From contig NZ_VIRG01000066.1 in NCBI RefSeq assembly GCF_008107695.1, positions 1,054,001-1,118,000 on the forward strand: DNA of 64,000 bases, read 5' to 3'. The DNA comes from Stappia sp. BW2. Its GTDB lineage: Bacteria; Pseudomonadota; Alphaproteobacteria; Rhizobiales; Stappiaceae. The notes under the pieces were generated by a model. That model saw nothing but the letters and a program-made list of their open reading frames with translations, had not been told where the DNA came from and ran no database searches. The translations under genes and the position numbers were made by a program. This document shows positions 9,261 through 18,070 of the stretch, piece after piece. The first letter of the stretch is position 1. The number at the start of each line of letters is the position of its first letter.

Positions 9261-10487
9261 TTACAACTTGGATGTGACAGTTTCGGTAATCAAGCGTCCA
9301 AGCCTTGAAATACCTTCTTCAATTTTCGGATAGTCGTTACAGGAAAAGCTGAGCCGCAGGGTGTTTGCGCCGGTGCCGTCCGGATGAAAGGCGCGTCCCG
9401 GCACGAAGGCGACCCGTGCCGTTTCGATGGAAGTCTCCAGCAGAGCGGCTGCATCCACCCCTTCGGGCAGCGTCATCCAGACGAACATGCCGCCCTCCGG
9501 CCGGGTCCAGCTAACGCCTGCCGGCATATGCTTTTCCAGCGCCACCAGCATCGCGTCGCGGCGGGCCTTGTAGACCGTATTCGTCTTTGCCGTATGCGCC
9601 TCGAAAACACTCTCGGCAACCCGGGCCATGGCTTCCTGGTTGAGCACCGGCGAATTCAGGTCGCTTGCCTGTTTGATCAGCACCAGTCTGGAAATGACGT
9701 CAGCCGCCGCGCAGATCCAGCCGAGGCGCAATCCCGGTGAGAGTGACTTGGAAAAGCTGCCGCAGTAGAGCGTGCGGGCGTTATTGATCCCACCCGAAGC
9801 TTCGCAATCGAGAGCCAACATCGGCGGCAGCGGTTCGCCGTCGTAACGCAGTGCCTCATACGGCGAATCCTCAATGACCGCGCAGGAGAGTTCCCCAGCC
9901 AGCGTCAGAAGACGCTTTCGCTCAGCCAGATCGACCGTCAGGCCGGTCGGGTTGGCAAAGTCGGGAGATAGATACGCAAATTTGACCCGTCCGCCCCTTT
10001 CGTGTGCCGCCGCCGCATAGTCTTGCGCCGGGCGATTGGCCCCTGGGTCAAGCCGGTCGTAGCCAGGTTCATAGGCATTGAAGGCCTGCAGTGCGCCCAG
10101 ATAGGTCGGCCATTGCACCAGTGCGGTGTCGCCTTCGGTCAGAAACAGTTTGCCGATGTAATCCAGCCCCTGCTGAGAGCCCGACGTGACCAGAATGTTC
10201 TCCGGCCCACATTCGACCCCGAGGCGACGCATATGGCTGACGATCCAGTTGCGAAGGCGGGCGCTGCCCTCGCTCATGCCGTATTGCAGGGCACGGCCTG
10301 CACTCTCTCCCGCCAGGATTTCCTGATAGGCGGCCTTGAACGCTTCAGCGGGAAACAGGGCTTGATCGGGAATACCGCCGGCAAAGTTGATCACATCCGG
10401 CTGGTCCAGCAGTTTCAGGAGTTCACGGATTTCCGAAGCGCGCATGCGACTGGCGCGTCGGGCGTAGAGGCTTTCCCAGGTTGTCAT
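9261..10487 (-). CDS. PLP-dependent aminotransferase, class I/II (2-aminoadipate/MocR-like group)
   Basis: This 408-residue fold-type I aminotransferase resembles 2-aminoadipate or aromatic/branched-chain transaminases. It has FAGGIPDQALFP at the start, the TSGSQQGLD phosphate-binding loop, SPDFANPTGLT, and the PLP lysine in GSFSKSLSPGLRLGW. RLSFSCND near the end carries the substrate-carboxylate arginine. The ATG start is well placed. It is divergent from moaB across an AT-rich 186-base region. The substrate cannot be assigned. Confidence 0.88.
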   Translation of the reverse strand: MTTWESLYARRASRMRASEIRELLKLLDQPDVINFAGGIPDQALFPAEAFKAAYQEILAGESAGRALQYGMSEGSARLRNWIVSHMRRLGVECGPENILVTSGSQQGLDYIGKLFLTEGDTALVQWPTYLGALQAFNAYEPGYDRLDPGANRPAQDYAAAAHERGGRVKFAYLSPDFANPTGLTVDLAERKRLLTLAGELSCAVIEDSPYEALRYDGEPLPPMLALDCEASGGINNARTLYCGSFSKSLSPGLRLGWICAAADVISRLVLIKQASDLNSPVLNQEAMARVAESVFEAHTAKTNTVYKARRDAMLVALEKHMPAGVSWTRPEGGMFVWMTLPEGVDAAALLETSIETARVAFVPGRAFHPDGTGANTLRLSFSCNDYPKIEEGISRLGRLITETVTSKL

Positions 10488-10673
10488 TGTTGGCTCATTG
10501 TCTTTTTGATTGGCTATTTAAGTCAATAATACTGACCTAACTGTTTTGCAAGTGTCTCAATCTTGTTATTTTTTGTAATTTTATTTCAAAACACATTTAC
10601 CACGACAGTTTACGTGCAACCTCTGGAAGCCGGTGCGGCGATCGCCTATGTCTGAAGAGCAAAGGAGTTCGCC

Positions 10674-11231
10674 ATGTCCCGTCTCGATGAAAGCCGTCCG
10701 TTCATTCCGCTCAACATTGCTGTGCTGACGGTTTCAGACACCCGCAAGCTGGAGGAAGACAGGTCCGGCAACACGCTGGCAGACCGGATCAAAAAGGCCG
10801 GGCATGTGCTTGCGGACAGGCAGATCGTCACCGATGACATTCCGGCCATTCAGGCGGTCGTCAAAGGGTGGATCGAAGACAAGGGCGTGGATGTGATCGT
10901 CTCCACCGGCGGCACCGGCTTTACCGGGCGGGATGTGACGCCGGAAGCCATGGAGCCGCTGTTCGAAAAACGGATGGACGGCTTTTCCGAGGTCTTTCAC
11001 CGGATCTCCTACGACAAGATAGGCACGTCAACGATCCAGTCGCGCGCCACCGGTGGTGTCGCCGGGGCGACCTATATCTTCGCCCTGCCCGGCTCACCGG
11101 GCGCCTGCAAAGATGCCTGGGACGGTATCTTGAAATGGCAGCTGGACTATCGGCACATGCCCTGCAATTTCGTGGAAATCATGCCCCGGCTTGATGAGCA
11201 CCTGAAGCGCGGCAAACTGCGCGAGGCCTGA
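10674..11231 (+). CDS. moaB: Molybdenum cofactor biosynthesis protein B
   Basis: This 185-residue MoaB/Mog-family protein adenylylates molybdopterin or supports that step in molybdenum cofactor synthesis. Visible motifs are VSDTRKLEEDRSGNTLADRI at the start, VSTGGTGFTGRDVTPEA in the active-site loop, and LPGSPGACKDAWDGIL. AAAGGAG lies seven bases before the ATG. It converges with the glycosyltransferase gene. Confidence 0.93.
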   Translation: MSRLDESRPFIPLNIAVLTVSDTRKLEEDRSGNTLADRIKKAGHVLADRQIVTDDIPAIQAVVKGWIEDKGVDVIVSTGGTGFTGRDVTPEAMEPLFEKRMDGFSEVFHRISYDKIGTSTIQSRATGGVAGATYIFALPGSPGACKDAWDGILKWQLDYRHMPCNFVEIMPRLDEHLKRGKLREA

Positions 11232-11278
11232 TCTCGCTTGATCGTTCCGAAGGTGCCCGAACGGTGAGCGCCGAGGCC

Positions 11279-11974
11279 TTACCCGTGCAGCTTGACGGCA
11301 ACGCTTGCCGGAATACGCAGAGTGCCGACGCAGAACCGTGCGAAGGCCTGACGAAGGCGTGACAAAAGCTGTTCCTGCTCAGGCTCTCCGGAAGAAACCG
11401 CAGCCGCCCGCAGGAACACCATCCGCCCGCGCCCGATCCGCTTGGCGATATCGAGATCTTCCAACTCGGGCAGTGGCCGATGACCGCCGAGCTTTTGATA
11501 GAACTGCCTGGAAATGAGGAGGCCCTGGTTGCCGTAGGGCATGCCGAGCAGTTGCGACCGCAGGGCCGCGAAGGACTCGCTCAGCCGTGCGCTCAGGCCG
11601 AAGGCTTCGTAGCGAAGGCTGAAACTGGCTGCTGTCCGCGGGCCCTTGGGCGCACGGGCCGCACGCTCGACGAAGGCCTGGGCTTCATGATGCCAGCCGC
11701 TTTCCAGAAGCGTTTCCGGCCGCAGAAACAGAAGCCACTCTCCCCGGCTTGCCACTGAAGCCCCATAGGCCAGGCGCTCGCTGCGGGATGCGGTGCTGCG
11801 GTTGATCCAGACACACCCTGCAGCGTCAGCAACTTTTTCCGTGTTATCCGAGGACCCGCCATCAACCACGATGACTTCGCGCACAACACCTTCTGCCGCC
11901 GCCGGCACCAGGGCTGAAAGCGCGTGAATCAGTTCGGATTCAGAATTTCTTGTCGCAATGATGACGCTAATCAT
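11279..11974 (-). CDS. Family 2 glycosyltransferase
   Basis: This 231-residue GT-A glycosyltransferase begins SVIIATRNSESELIHAL and has the VIVVDGGSSDNT motif that binds nucleotide sugar. EDLDIAKRIGRGR near residue 180 fits the acceptor-site acidic motif. It resembles the short rSAM-associated type glycosyltransferases found as single genes in Hyphomicrobiales. There is no membrane segment and no cell-surface gene cluster nearby, so the acceptor is unknown. Confidence 0.82.
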   Translation of the reverse strand: MISVIIATRNSESELIHALSALVPAAAEGVVREVIVVDGGSSDNTEKVADAAGCVWINRSTASRSERLAYGASVASRGEWLLFLRPETLLESGWHHEAQAFVERAARAPKGPRTAASFSLRYEAFGLSARLSESFAALRSQLLGMPYGNQGLLISRQFYQKLGGHRPLPELEDLDIAKRIGRGRMVFLRAAAVSSGEPEQEQLLSRLRQAFARFCVGTLRIPASVAVKLHG

Positions 11975-12341
11975 GGCCTCAAGTTTTACATGATTTTTTT
12001 CAAAGTGCGAGTGTCACCGACAAAGCAGGCGCAGTTTTTTGTTCGGCTTCTTGACACAATGCAATAATCGGCCACGTACGCAACGTGATATAGCGTGTGG
12101 CAATGTCTACTTTGGTCGCAGGAAAATAAAAGACCGGGTGAATGCTGCCCCAGTACCTGTTCCAAATAACGAAAATGCCTTTGAAAATTTGATTCACCCT
12201 GCCATTGAGCGATGTTCATGCAGACTTTTTTGGAAATTTGACCCGTTTCGGCGAAACGCCGGACTGGATTTCATTTTATTTTAAGAGAGCACGCCAAAGC
12301 TGAAGGCCTGCTTCCCGACCAGGACACAGGCAACAGGCGCT
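11975..12341. other. AT-rich intergenic region between divergent genes
   Basis: This region must hold the promoters of the glycosyltransferase (minus) and the solute-binding gene (plus). A TTGACA occurs at about 12051, but no good -10 follows at normal spacing. CGTTTC/GAAACG forms a small stem near 12245. I see no gene or RNA. Confidence 0.5.
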
Positions 12342-13184
12342 ATGACGACACCTGATCAAAAGCCAAACTCCGGCCGACACTGCCTGGCGCGGTCCCCTGG
12401 GCGGTTATTTGCGGGGTTTGCCGGATTTGTCCTGGCACTGGCTTTGCAGGCCGCGACTGCGTCAGCGCGAGACCTCGTGGTGCTGGCTACGCCTGAAGAG
12501 CCTTACAAGTTCGCCGACCACGGGGTCTATCAAGGCATCGACGTAGAGGTTCTCGATGAGGTCATGCGCCGCCTCGGCCTTTCCTATTCGCTGACATTTG
12601 TCGAATCCGGCACCCGCATTCAACAGGAAGCACGTGCCGGGCGTGCGGACATGCTGCTGCTGTTTTCCAAAAATCAGGACAGGATGGAGTATCTCATCTA
12701 TCCGCAGGAAAGTTACATCGACATCAGCTGGCGCTTTTTCATCCGTGCGGAAGATGCCGGGTCAATTCAGTTTGACTCCTATGACGACCTGCAGGGACTT
12801 CAGATCGGCATCACCCAGGACTTTTCCTATACGCCGGAGTTTCTTGCGTCCGGCCTCGATTTCCAGACGATTGCCAGCAACAACCTGCAAATCGGAATGC
12901 TTCTGGCCAAACGTGTTGATGCTGTTCCCATGAACACGATCAGCACGCTTTACGAGGAAAAGAAGGCCGGGCGTCTGGCTCAACTGGCCACTTTGCCTCA
13001 ACCGCTGATCACCAAGCCCTATTACAACGTCTTTTCCAAAGCCTCCACTTTTCCGGAAATCGAGAGCCTGCCAGGGCGCTATGATGCAACCATTCGCCAG
13101 ATGCAGTCGGACGGCACGCTGGATGCAATTCTGGTAAAATACCTTGGCCGCCACCCAGGCAGCGGCGACCGTGACGGTTCCTGA
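12342..13184 (+). CDS. Periplasmic solute-binding protein, family 3-like
   Basis: This 280-residue exported protein has a signal peptide (FAGFVLALALQAATASA-R) and the family 3 amino-acid-binding fold. YKFADHGVYQGIDVEVLDEVMRRLGL is the typical N-terminal lobe, and MQSDGTLDAILVKYLG the typical C-terminal helix. No permease or ATPase gene is adjacent, so it may be an orphan binding protein or serve a sensory role. The ribosome binding site is weak. Confidence 0.75.
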   Translation: MTTPDQKPNSGRHCLARSPGRLFAGFAGFVLALALQAATASARDLVVLATPEEPYKFADHGVYQGIDVEVLDEVMRRLGLSYSLTFVESGTRIQQEARAGRADMLLLFSKNQDRMEYLIYPQESYIDISWRFFIRAEDAGSIQFDSYDDLQGLQIGITQDFSYTPEFLASGLDFQTIASNNLQIGMLLAKRVDAVPMNTISTLYEEKKAGRLAQLATLPQPLITKPYYNVFSKASTFPEIESLPGRYDATIRQMQSDGTLDAILVKYLGRHPGSGDRDGS

Positions 13185-13276
13185 GTTTACAGCTAGCGCA
13201 AAACTCCACCATCTTTTGAAGTCCTGACCGCGCGGGACGTAAACGACACCTTGCATCACGTCGGCACCGTGATAAT

Positions 13277-13291
13277 GTTCTCGTTATGTTC
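13277..13291 (+). promoter_or_regulatory. Putative SOS (LexA) box, GTTC-N7-GTTC
   Basis: GTTC at 13277-13280 and GTTC at 13288-13291 are separated by exactly seven bases. This is the published alphaproteobacterial LexA operator consensus. It ends 25 bases before the radical SAM start codon, where a promoter operator would sit. One or two chance matches are expected in 64 kb, so position is the main support. Confidence 0.5.
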
Positions 13292-13316
13292 CAACCCATA
13301 ACCTGGACCTTGCCGC

Positions 13317-14453
13317 GTGCCCCTCAGCCCTCCCGAAGAGATTTCCCTTGCAGCCGACGTGACCGGCAAGGTGCCCGATGTCCGCTCCGTCGCCGAGAAC
13401 AGGCGGCGGGGACGCGCGGCGGCAATCAACGCCTCCGGCCGGTTCGAAAAGCTGTCACGCGAATATTTTGACGACGGCTGGGAAAGCCTTGAAGACCTGC
13501 CGCCGCTGAAGACCCAGGTTCAGGAAGAGCGTGCAAGGACAATCATCACCCGGAACGAATCGCCTGATATTTCCTTCGACCGCTCGATCAATCCCTACCG
13601 GGGCTGCGAGCACGGCTGTATCTACTGCTTCGCCAGGCCAAGCCATGCTTTCATGGGGCTGTCTCCGGGGCTCGATTTTGAAACAAGGCTGTTTGCCAAA
13701 CCCAACGCCGCGCAGCTTCTGGAACGTGAGCTGTCCCGCCAGGGCTACCAACCGCGCGTGATCGCCATAGGCACCAACACGGATCCCTATCAGCCAATGG
13801 AGCGCGGCTACAAGCTGATGCGTGAGATCCTGGAGGTTCTGGACAATTGCTCCCACCCCGTCGCCATCGTTACCAAGTCGGCGCTGGTAACGCGTGATAT
13901 CGACATATTGTCGAGGCTGGCGGAGCGAAACCTTGTGAAGGTGGCCTTGTCGGTCACGACGCTCGACAAGAAGCTCTGCCGCGCGATGGAGCCGCGCGCC
14001 TCCGCGCCACACAAGCGGCTTGAGGCTGTGCGGGCGCTTTCGGATGCCGGAATTCCAACATCGGTGATGATGGCGCCGGTGATCCCTGCCCTGACCGACA
14101 GCGAGATTGAAAACGTGCTGGAAGCGGCAGCCGAGCATGGCGCAACGGAAGTCGCCTACATCCTGCTGCGGCTACCGCTGGAAGTTTCCGAGCTGTTTCG
14201 CGACTGGCTGCTGCGCGAGCGGCCAGACCGCTATCGCCATGTGATGAACCTGATCCGATCCATGCGCGGCGGCAAAGACTACGATGCCAAATGGGGGGAG
14301 CGCATGCGCGGACGCGGCCCTTATGCCGATCAGATTGCCAAACGGTTCTCGCTGGCAGCGAAACGGCTCGGCCTTAATCTCCGTCGGAAGAAACTCAATA
14401 CGGAAGCCTTCGTCCAGCCGCAAAAAGGCGGTGTGCAATTGGATCTCTTTTGA
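13317..14453 (+). CDS. PA0069-family radical SAM protein (spore photoproduct lyase-like)
   Basis: This 378-residue radical SAM protein has the cluster motif C97-x3-C101-x2-C104 within NPYRGCEHGCIYCFARPSH, followed by IGTNTDPYQPMER and SVTTLDKKLCRAMEPRA. It belongs to the uncharacterised PA0069 group, which is related to SplB-like proteins. The start is GTG; no in-frame ATG is available upstream. An SOS-type box precedes it and rnhB follows 45 bases later, so the two are probably cotranscribed. A DNA-repair role is inference. Confidence 0.85.
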   Translation: MPLSPPEEISLAADVTGKVPDVRSVAENRRRGRAAAINASGRFEKLSREYFDDGWESLEDLPPLKTQVQEERARTIITRNESPDISFDRSINPYRGCEHGCIYCFARPSHAFMGLSPGLDFETRLFAKPNAAQLLERELSRQGYQPRVIAIGTNTDPYQPMERGYKLMREILEVLDNCSHPVAIVTKSALVTRDIDILSRLAERNLVKVALSVTTLDKKLCRAMEPRASAPHKRLEAVRALSDAGIPTSVMMAPVIPALTDSEIENVLEAAAEHGATEVAYILLRLPLEVSELFRDWLLRERPDRYRHVMNLIRSMRGGKDYDAKWGERMRGRGPYADQIAKRFSLAAKRLGLNLRRKKLNTEAFVQPQKGGVQLDLF

Positions 14454-14498
14454 CGCGGCATCTTGAGAAACGGCCTGTCCGGCGGCAGGGTGCGTGGC

Positions 14499-15149
14499 AT
14501 GACGTTCAGCCCTTCCCTTTTCGATCTTGCCTTTCCCGATAGCCCGGATCTTGCGATTGAGCGCAAACACGCGGCCGCATTTGACGGTCGGCTTTGCGGC
14601 GTCGACGAAGCCGGTCGCGGCCCCTGGGCGGGGCCTGTCGTAACCGCAGCCGTTATCCTTGACTACGACCGGCTGCCCGACGGCCTCAACGATTCCAAGA
14701 AACTGACCGAGGCCCGGCGTGAAGAGCTCTACGAACAGATTGTCGCAACGGCCCATGTCTCGCTCGCAAGTGCGTCACCGGCAACCATTGATGCTTTGAA
14801 CATTCGCACCGCGACCCTGACGGCCATGGTGCGGGCCGTCAATCACCTGCCTCTTGTTCCCGATTACGTTCTGGTCGATGGCCGCGACGTGCCGCAGGGT
14901 CTGAAACAGGCCGGACAAGCGCTGATCAAGGGCGATGGGCGCTGCCTGTGCGTGGCGGCGGCCTCCATCGTGGCCAAGGTCGCAAGGGACCGGATGATGG
15001 TGCATCTGGATGCCAGTTTTCCGAACTACGGGTTTGCCCGGCACAAAGGATACGGCGTACCGCAGCATCAGGTGGCTCTGGAGCGCCATGGACCGACGGT
15101 TCACCACCGCATGAGCTTCAAACCGGTCAGGCTGGCAGCCGGCTCGTGA
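14499..15149 (+). CDS. rnhB: Ribonuclease HII
   Basis: This 216-residue RNase HII removes ribonucleotides from DNA and RNA-DNA hybrids. DEAGRGP at 36-42 holds two catalytic acids, D127 lies in VLVDGRD, and SIVAKVARD is conserved. I chose the ATG at 14499 with AGGG nine bases upstream. A TTG at 14463 in the same frame lacks a ribosome binding site. It lies downstream of the radical SAM gene and converges with the F0 operon. Confidence 0.93.
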   Translation: MTFSPSLFDLAFPDSPDLAIERKHAAAFDGRLCGVDEAGRGPWAGPVVTAAVILDYDRLPDGLNDSKKLTEARREELYEQIVATAHVSLASASPATIDALNIRTATLTAMVRAVNHLPLVPDYVLVDGRDVPQGLKQAGQALIKGDGRCLCVAAASIVAKVARDRMMVHLDASFPNYGFARHKGYGVPQHQVALERHGPTVHHRMSFKPVRLAAGS

Positions 15150-15186
15150 GGAAGGGCATGGCTTCGGGCGGTTTGTAACCAGCAAC

Positions 15187-15212
15187 AAAAAAGCGGCCCC
15201 GAAAGGCCGCTT
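15187..15212 (-). terminator. Terminator of the F0 ATP synthase operon
   Basis: AAGCGGCC/GGCCGCTT stem with a six-base loop. On the minus strand it is followed by a run of T (TTTTTTGTT). It sits 30 bases past the atpF stop and may also stop rnhB transcripts on the plus strand. Confidence 0.75.
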
Positions 15213-15241
15213 CTTCAATTCGTCAGCAGAGTAGACCGAAC

Positions 15242-15721
15242 CTAGTTCAGCCGCTCCTTCACCTGGTCGATGCTCTTGGCGAGGATGTCGTCGGCGACTT
15301 TGTCCTTCACCTTGGCGGCGAGGATTTCCTCAGCCGCAGCAATGGCAACGTCGGTAGCCTTGGCGCGGACTTCAGCGATTGCCTGGCTTTCGGCCTGTGC
15401 AATCTTGTCTTCCGCAGACTTGGTGCGGCGTGCGATCATTTCGTCCAGAGCCTGGCCGGTTTCGAGCGTCAGGCGCTCGGCTTCCGAGTTGGCTTCCGCA
15501 ATGATAGCTTCGGCTTCGCCTTCGGCTTCGTGACGCTTGCGCTGATACTCAGACAAGAGAGCCTGGGCTTCTTCACGCATCTTGCGTGCGTCTTCCAGTT
15601 CCTTGCGGATCGTTTCGGCGCGGTCGTCAAGCGATCCGTTGATCTTGGCCGGTACCTTGACGTAGATGATCACGACGAAGAACAGGATAAGACCGATCAG
15701 GGCCCAAAATGTAGCGTCCAT
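15242..15721 (-). CDS. atpF: F0F1 ATP synthase subunit b
   Basis: This 159-residue peripheral stalk subunit has one N-terminal membrane segment (FWALIGLILFFVVIIYVKV), then a long charged coiled coil ending in the delta-binding region. GAGGAG lies a few bases before the ATG. It is the last gene of the F0 operon; the F1 genes are not in the window, as is normal in this order. Confidence 0.93.
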   Translation of the reverse strand: MDATFWALIGLILFFVVIIYVKVPAKINGSLDDRAETIRKELEDARKMREEAQALLSEYQRKRHEAEGEAEAIIAEANSEAERLTLETGQALDEMIARRTKSAEDKIAQAESQAIAEVRAKATDVAIAAAEEILAAKVKDKVADDILAKSIDQVKERLN

Positions 15722-15731
15722 GACGGTCTCC

Positions 15732-16292
15732 TCAGTTCATCGCCGACTTGAGCGCCTTGTTCAGGTCGGTCTTGGTCGGAGCTTTGCCGATCAGCTGCTC
15801 GACGAGCGCTGATGCGGATTCTCCGGCAATGTCGCCGATCTGAGAAAGGGCATCGGTCTTGGTTGCGGCGATCTGTGCTTCAGCCTCTTTCAGCTTCCCA
15901 TTCAGCTCGGCTTCCACTTTTTCGCGGCGAGCTTCGTGATCTGCCTTGAGCTTGGCCCGCGTTTCATGGGCAATGCCATGAGCCTTGTTACGGGCTTCGG
16001 CTAGCGCCTGCTCGTAAGCTGCGATCGCAGCGTCGGTTTCTTCCTTCAGCCGGTTGGCTTCGGAAATGTCACCGGCGATACGGTCCCGGCGGTCTTCCAG
16101 AATACCGGAGATCCGCGGAACGGCCACATTCTTCATGATCCAGTAGAACACGCCGAACGTGATCGCGAGCCACAAGAGCTGCGAAGCAAATGTGGTGCTG
16201 TCAAAAGGCGGGAAACCCGCGCCATGCTCTGCGGCCGGCACTTCTATGGCTTCGTGCATGCCTTCTGTGGTCGAGTGAGTTTGGCCTGCCAT
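15732..16292 (-). CDS. atpF2: F0F1 ATP synthase subunit b' (second b-type subunit)
   Basis: This 186-residue b' subunit has a soluble N-terminus, one membrane segment (LLWLAITFGVFYWIMKNVAVP) and a long coiled coil. It pairs with b to form a heterodimeric stalk, a feature of alphaproteobacteria and photosynthetic organisms. It lies ten bases upstream of atpF. Confidence 0.93.
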   Translation of the reverse strand: MAGQTHSTTEGMHEAIEVPAAEHGAGFPPFDSTTFASQLLWLAITFGVFYWIMKNVAVPRISGILEDRRDRIAGDISEANRLKEETDAAIAAYEQALAEARNKAHGIAHETRAKLKADHEARREKVEAELNGKLKEAEAQIAATKTDALSQIGDIAGESASALVEQLIGKAPTKTDLNKALKSAMN

Positions 16293-16373
16293 TTCCAGTC
16301 TCCTAAATCCGGCTAGGCGGCGCTAGAGCGCGCCGCCACCGGAGTCGCATCGGTAGTCGCTAAGAATTAGCGA

Positions 16374-16598
16374 TTAAGCGAACAGGAGGATCAGAGCCAC
16401 CAGCAGGGAGAAGATGCCCAGAGCTTCCGTCACGGCGAAGCCGAAGATCAGACGGCCGAACTGGCCATCAGCAGCGGACGGGTTGCGCAGAGCGCCTGCG
16501 AGGTAGTTACCGAAAATGTTGCCGAGGCCAATGCCTGCGCCGCCCATGCCCAGGCATGCGATACCGGCACCGATGTATTTTGCTGCTTCTGCTTCCAT
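16374..16598 (-). CDS. atpE: F0F1 ATP synthase subunit c
   Basis: This 74-residue proteolipid has two membrane helices and the proton-carrying carboxylate E58 in [10 protein letters not shown]. The polar loop RNPSA is between the helices. AGGAG precedes the ATG. Length and sequence are typical of the alphaproteobacterial c ring. Confidence 0.95.
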   Translation of the reverse strand: MEAEAAKYIGAGIACLGMGGAGIGLGNIFGNYLAGALRNPSAADGQFGRLIFGFAVTEALGIFSLLVALILLFA

Positions 16599-16668
16599 GA
16601 CACGTGCTCCTAAATGGTGTTTGCAGATTGCTCACTCGCGGCGCAAAGGCCGTGTGATTGGGTTACCC

Positions 16669-17418
16669 TCAGTGTGAAGGATGAATGGCGTCGTTCAGAT
16701 ACATGCAGGTCAGAACGGTAAAGACGTATGCCTGCAGGAACGCGACCAGGAATTCCAGAGCCGTCAGGGCAACCGTCATTCCGAGAGGGAGAATGGATCC
16801 GAAGATACCAACCGCACCCATCGCGCTAAGGCTGACGATGAATCCGGAGAACACTTTCAGCGTTATGTGACCGGCAAGCATGTTCGCGAAAAGACGAACG
16901 GACAGGCTGATCGGACGCGAAAGAAACGAAATCACCTCGATCAGCGTCACGAGCGGGATCAGTGCCGCAGGCACGCCACTCGGAACGAAGAGCTTGAGGA
17001 ACTTCATGCCATTTCTCATGAAGCCGTAGATGATCACGGTGAGGATCACCAGCATCGCCAGCGCGAAGGTCACGATGATGTGGCTGGTGACGGTAAAGAA
17101 GTACGGGAACATCCCGAAAAGGTTCGCGACCAGAACGAACATGAAGAGCGAGAACACGAGAGGGAAGAAGCGCATCCCTTCCGTTCCCGCCGCACTTCGT
17201 AAAGTCCCGGCTACAAACTCATACGCCATTTCCGAAATCGACTGCAGACGGGTCGGAACAAGTCCGCGGCCGCTGGTCGAGAAAATCAGGAATGCAGACG
17301 TCGCCGCCACGGTCAAAACCATGAACAACGAAGAGTTGGTGAATGAGAAATCCATGCCCCCGACTTCAATCGGGAATAGCGTCTGGATATGGAACTGATG
17401 GATCGGATCGTTCGCCAC
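16669..17418 (-). CDS. atpB: F0F1 ATP synthase subunit a
   Basis: This 249-residue membrane subunit forms the proton half-channels. The essential arginine is R175 in [14 protein letters not shown]. The start is GTG with AGAAGG eight bases upstream. It lies between atpI and atpE in the usual order. Confidence 0.95.
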   Translation of the reverse strand: MANDPIHQFHIQTLFPIEVGGMDFSFTNSSLFMVLTVAATSAFLIFSTSGRGLVPTRLQSISEMAYEFVAGTLRSAAGTEGMRFFPLVFSLFMFVLVANLFGMFPYFFTVTSHIIVTFALAMLVILTVIIYGFMRNGMKFLKLFVPSGVPAALIPLVTLIEVISFLSRPISLSVRLFANMLAGHITLKVFSGFIVSLSAMGAVGIFGSILPLGMTVALTALEFLVAFLQAYVFTVLTCMYLNDAIHPSH

Positions 17419-17471
17419 CGGCCAGCCTTCTTCGCTCGTTCATATCAATGCGCCAGAAGGCGCGACAAATT

Positions 17472-17858
17472 CTATTTCGATCTGTCGTTCTGAACGTCTT
17501 TTTCGCGCTGGACCTTGGCATCCGGCTGCTCGACGACACCGGCCGCGCGCAGAACGTTCAAGACCCCGGCTACGAAACCCAGTAGCAGAAAGACAATCAA
17601 CCCGAAGGGCGATGTCCCAAACCACTGGTCGCCAACCCAACCAATCCCGGCCCCCACCAGCACACCGGCGATAAACTCCGAAGAGAGTTTCATTGCCTGC
17701 GCGTATCCGGATGAGCTGCTTTGAGACTTCCGAGCGGTCTTTTCTTCAACCACTCTTATGTCGTCAAGCTTCCGGTTCAATTGAGCCCGCCGCTCCGACA
17801 GACCCGCTTCCGGGGAACCAACCGTCCGATCCTTATTATCGCCGTTTTGCGAAGACAT
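17472..17858 (-). CDS. atpI: ATP synthase accessory protein AtpI
   Basis: This 128-residue protein has a charged N-terminus and two membrane helices (EFIAGVLVGAGIGWVGDQW and GLIVFLLLGFVAGVLNV). AtpI/AtpR proteins help assemble the c ring or handle magnesium. It is the first gene of the F0 operon and has a clear promoter upstream. Confidence 0.9.
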   Translation of the reverse strand: MSSQNGDNKDRTVGSPEAGLSERRAQLNRKLDDIRVVEEKTARKSQSSSSGYAQAMKLSSEFIAGVLVGAGIGWVGDQWFGTSPFGLIVFLLLGFVAGVLNVLRAAGVVEQPDAKVQREKDVQNDRSK

Positions 17859-17926
17859 GTTCTTAAGTCCTCAGCTCGCGCCGACATGCTTGATCCGACA
17901 ACTGGGGAGCCCCCTAAGCCGCGCGC

Positions 17927-17955
17927 ACCATAGTCGGCACCTCATGTCGTGTCAA
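17927..17955 (-). promoter_or_regulatory. Sigma-70-type promoter of the F0 operon
   Basis: On the minus strand TTGACA (17955-17950) is spaced 17 bases from TATGGT (17932-17927). The predicted start is about 60 bases before the atpI ATG. Confidence 0.65.
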
Positions 17956-18070
17956 GAAGCCTGCGTCAAAGTCTATCTAATTGAAAAATAATATATTTTT
18001 TCGTTTAAGCCGATTCAGCCAGACCTAAGTTGCATAAGCTTTTCGCGGCAGTGCCGCACCAGACGCGATC

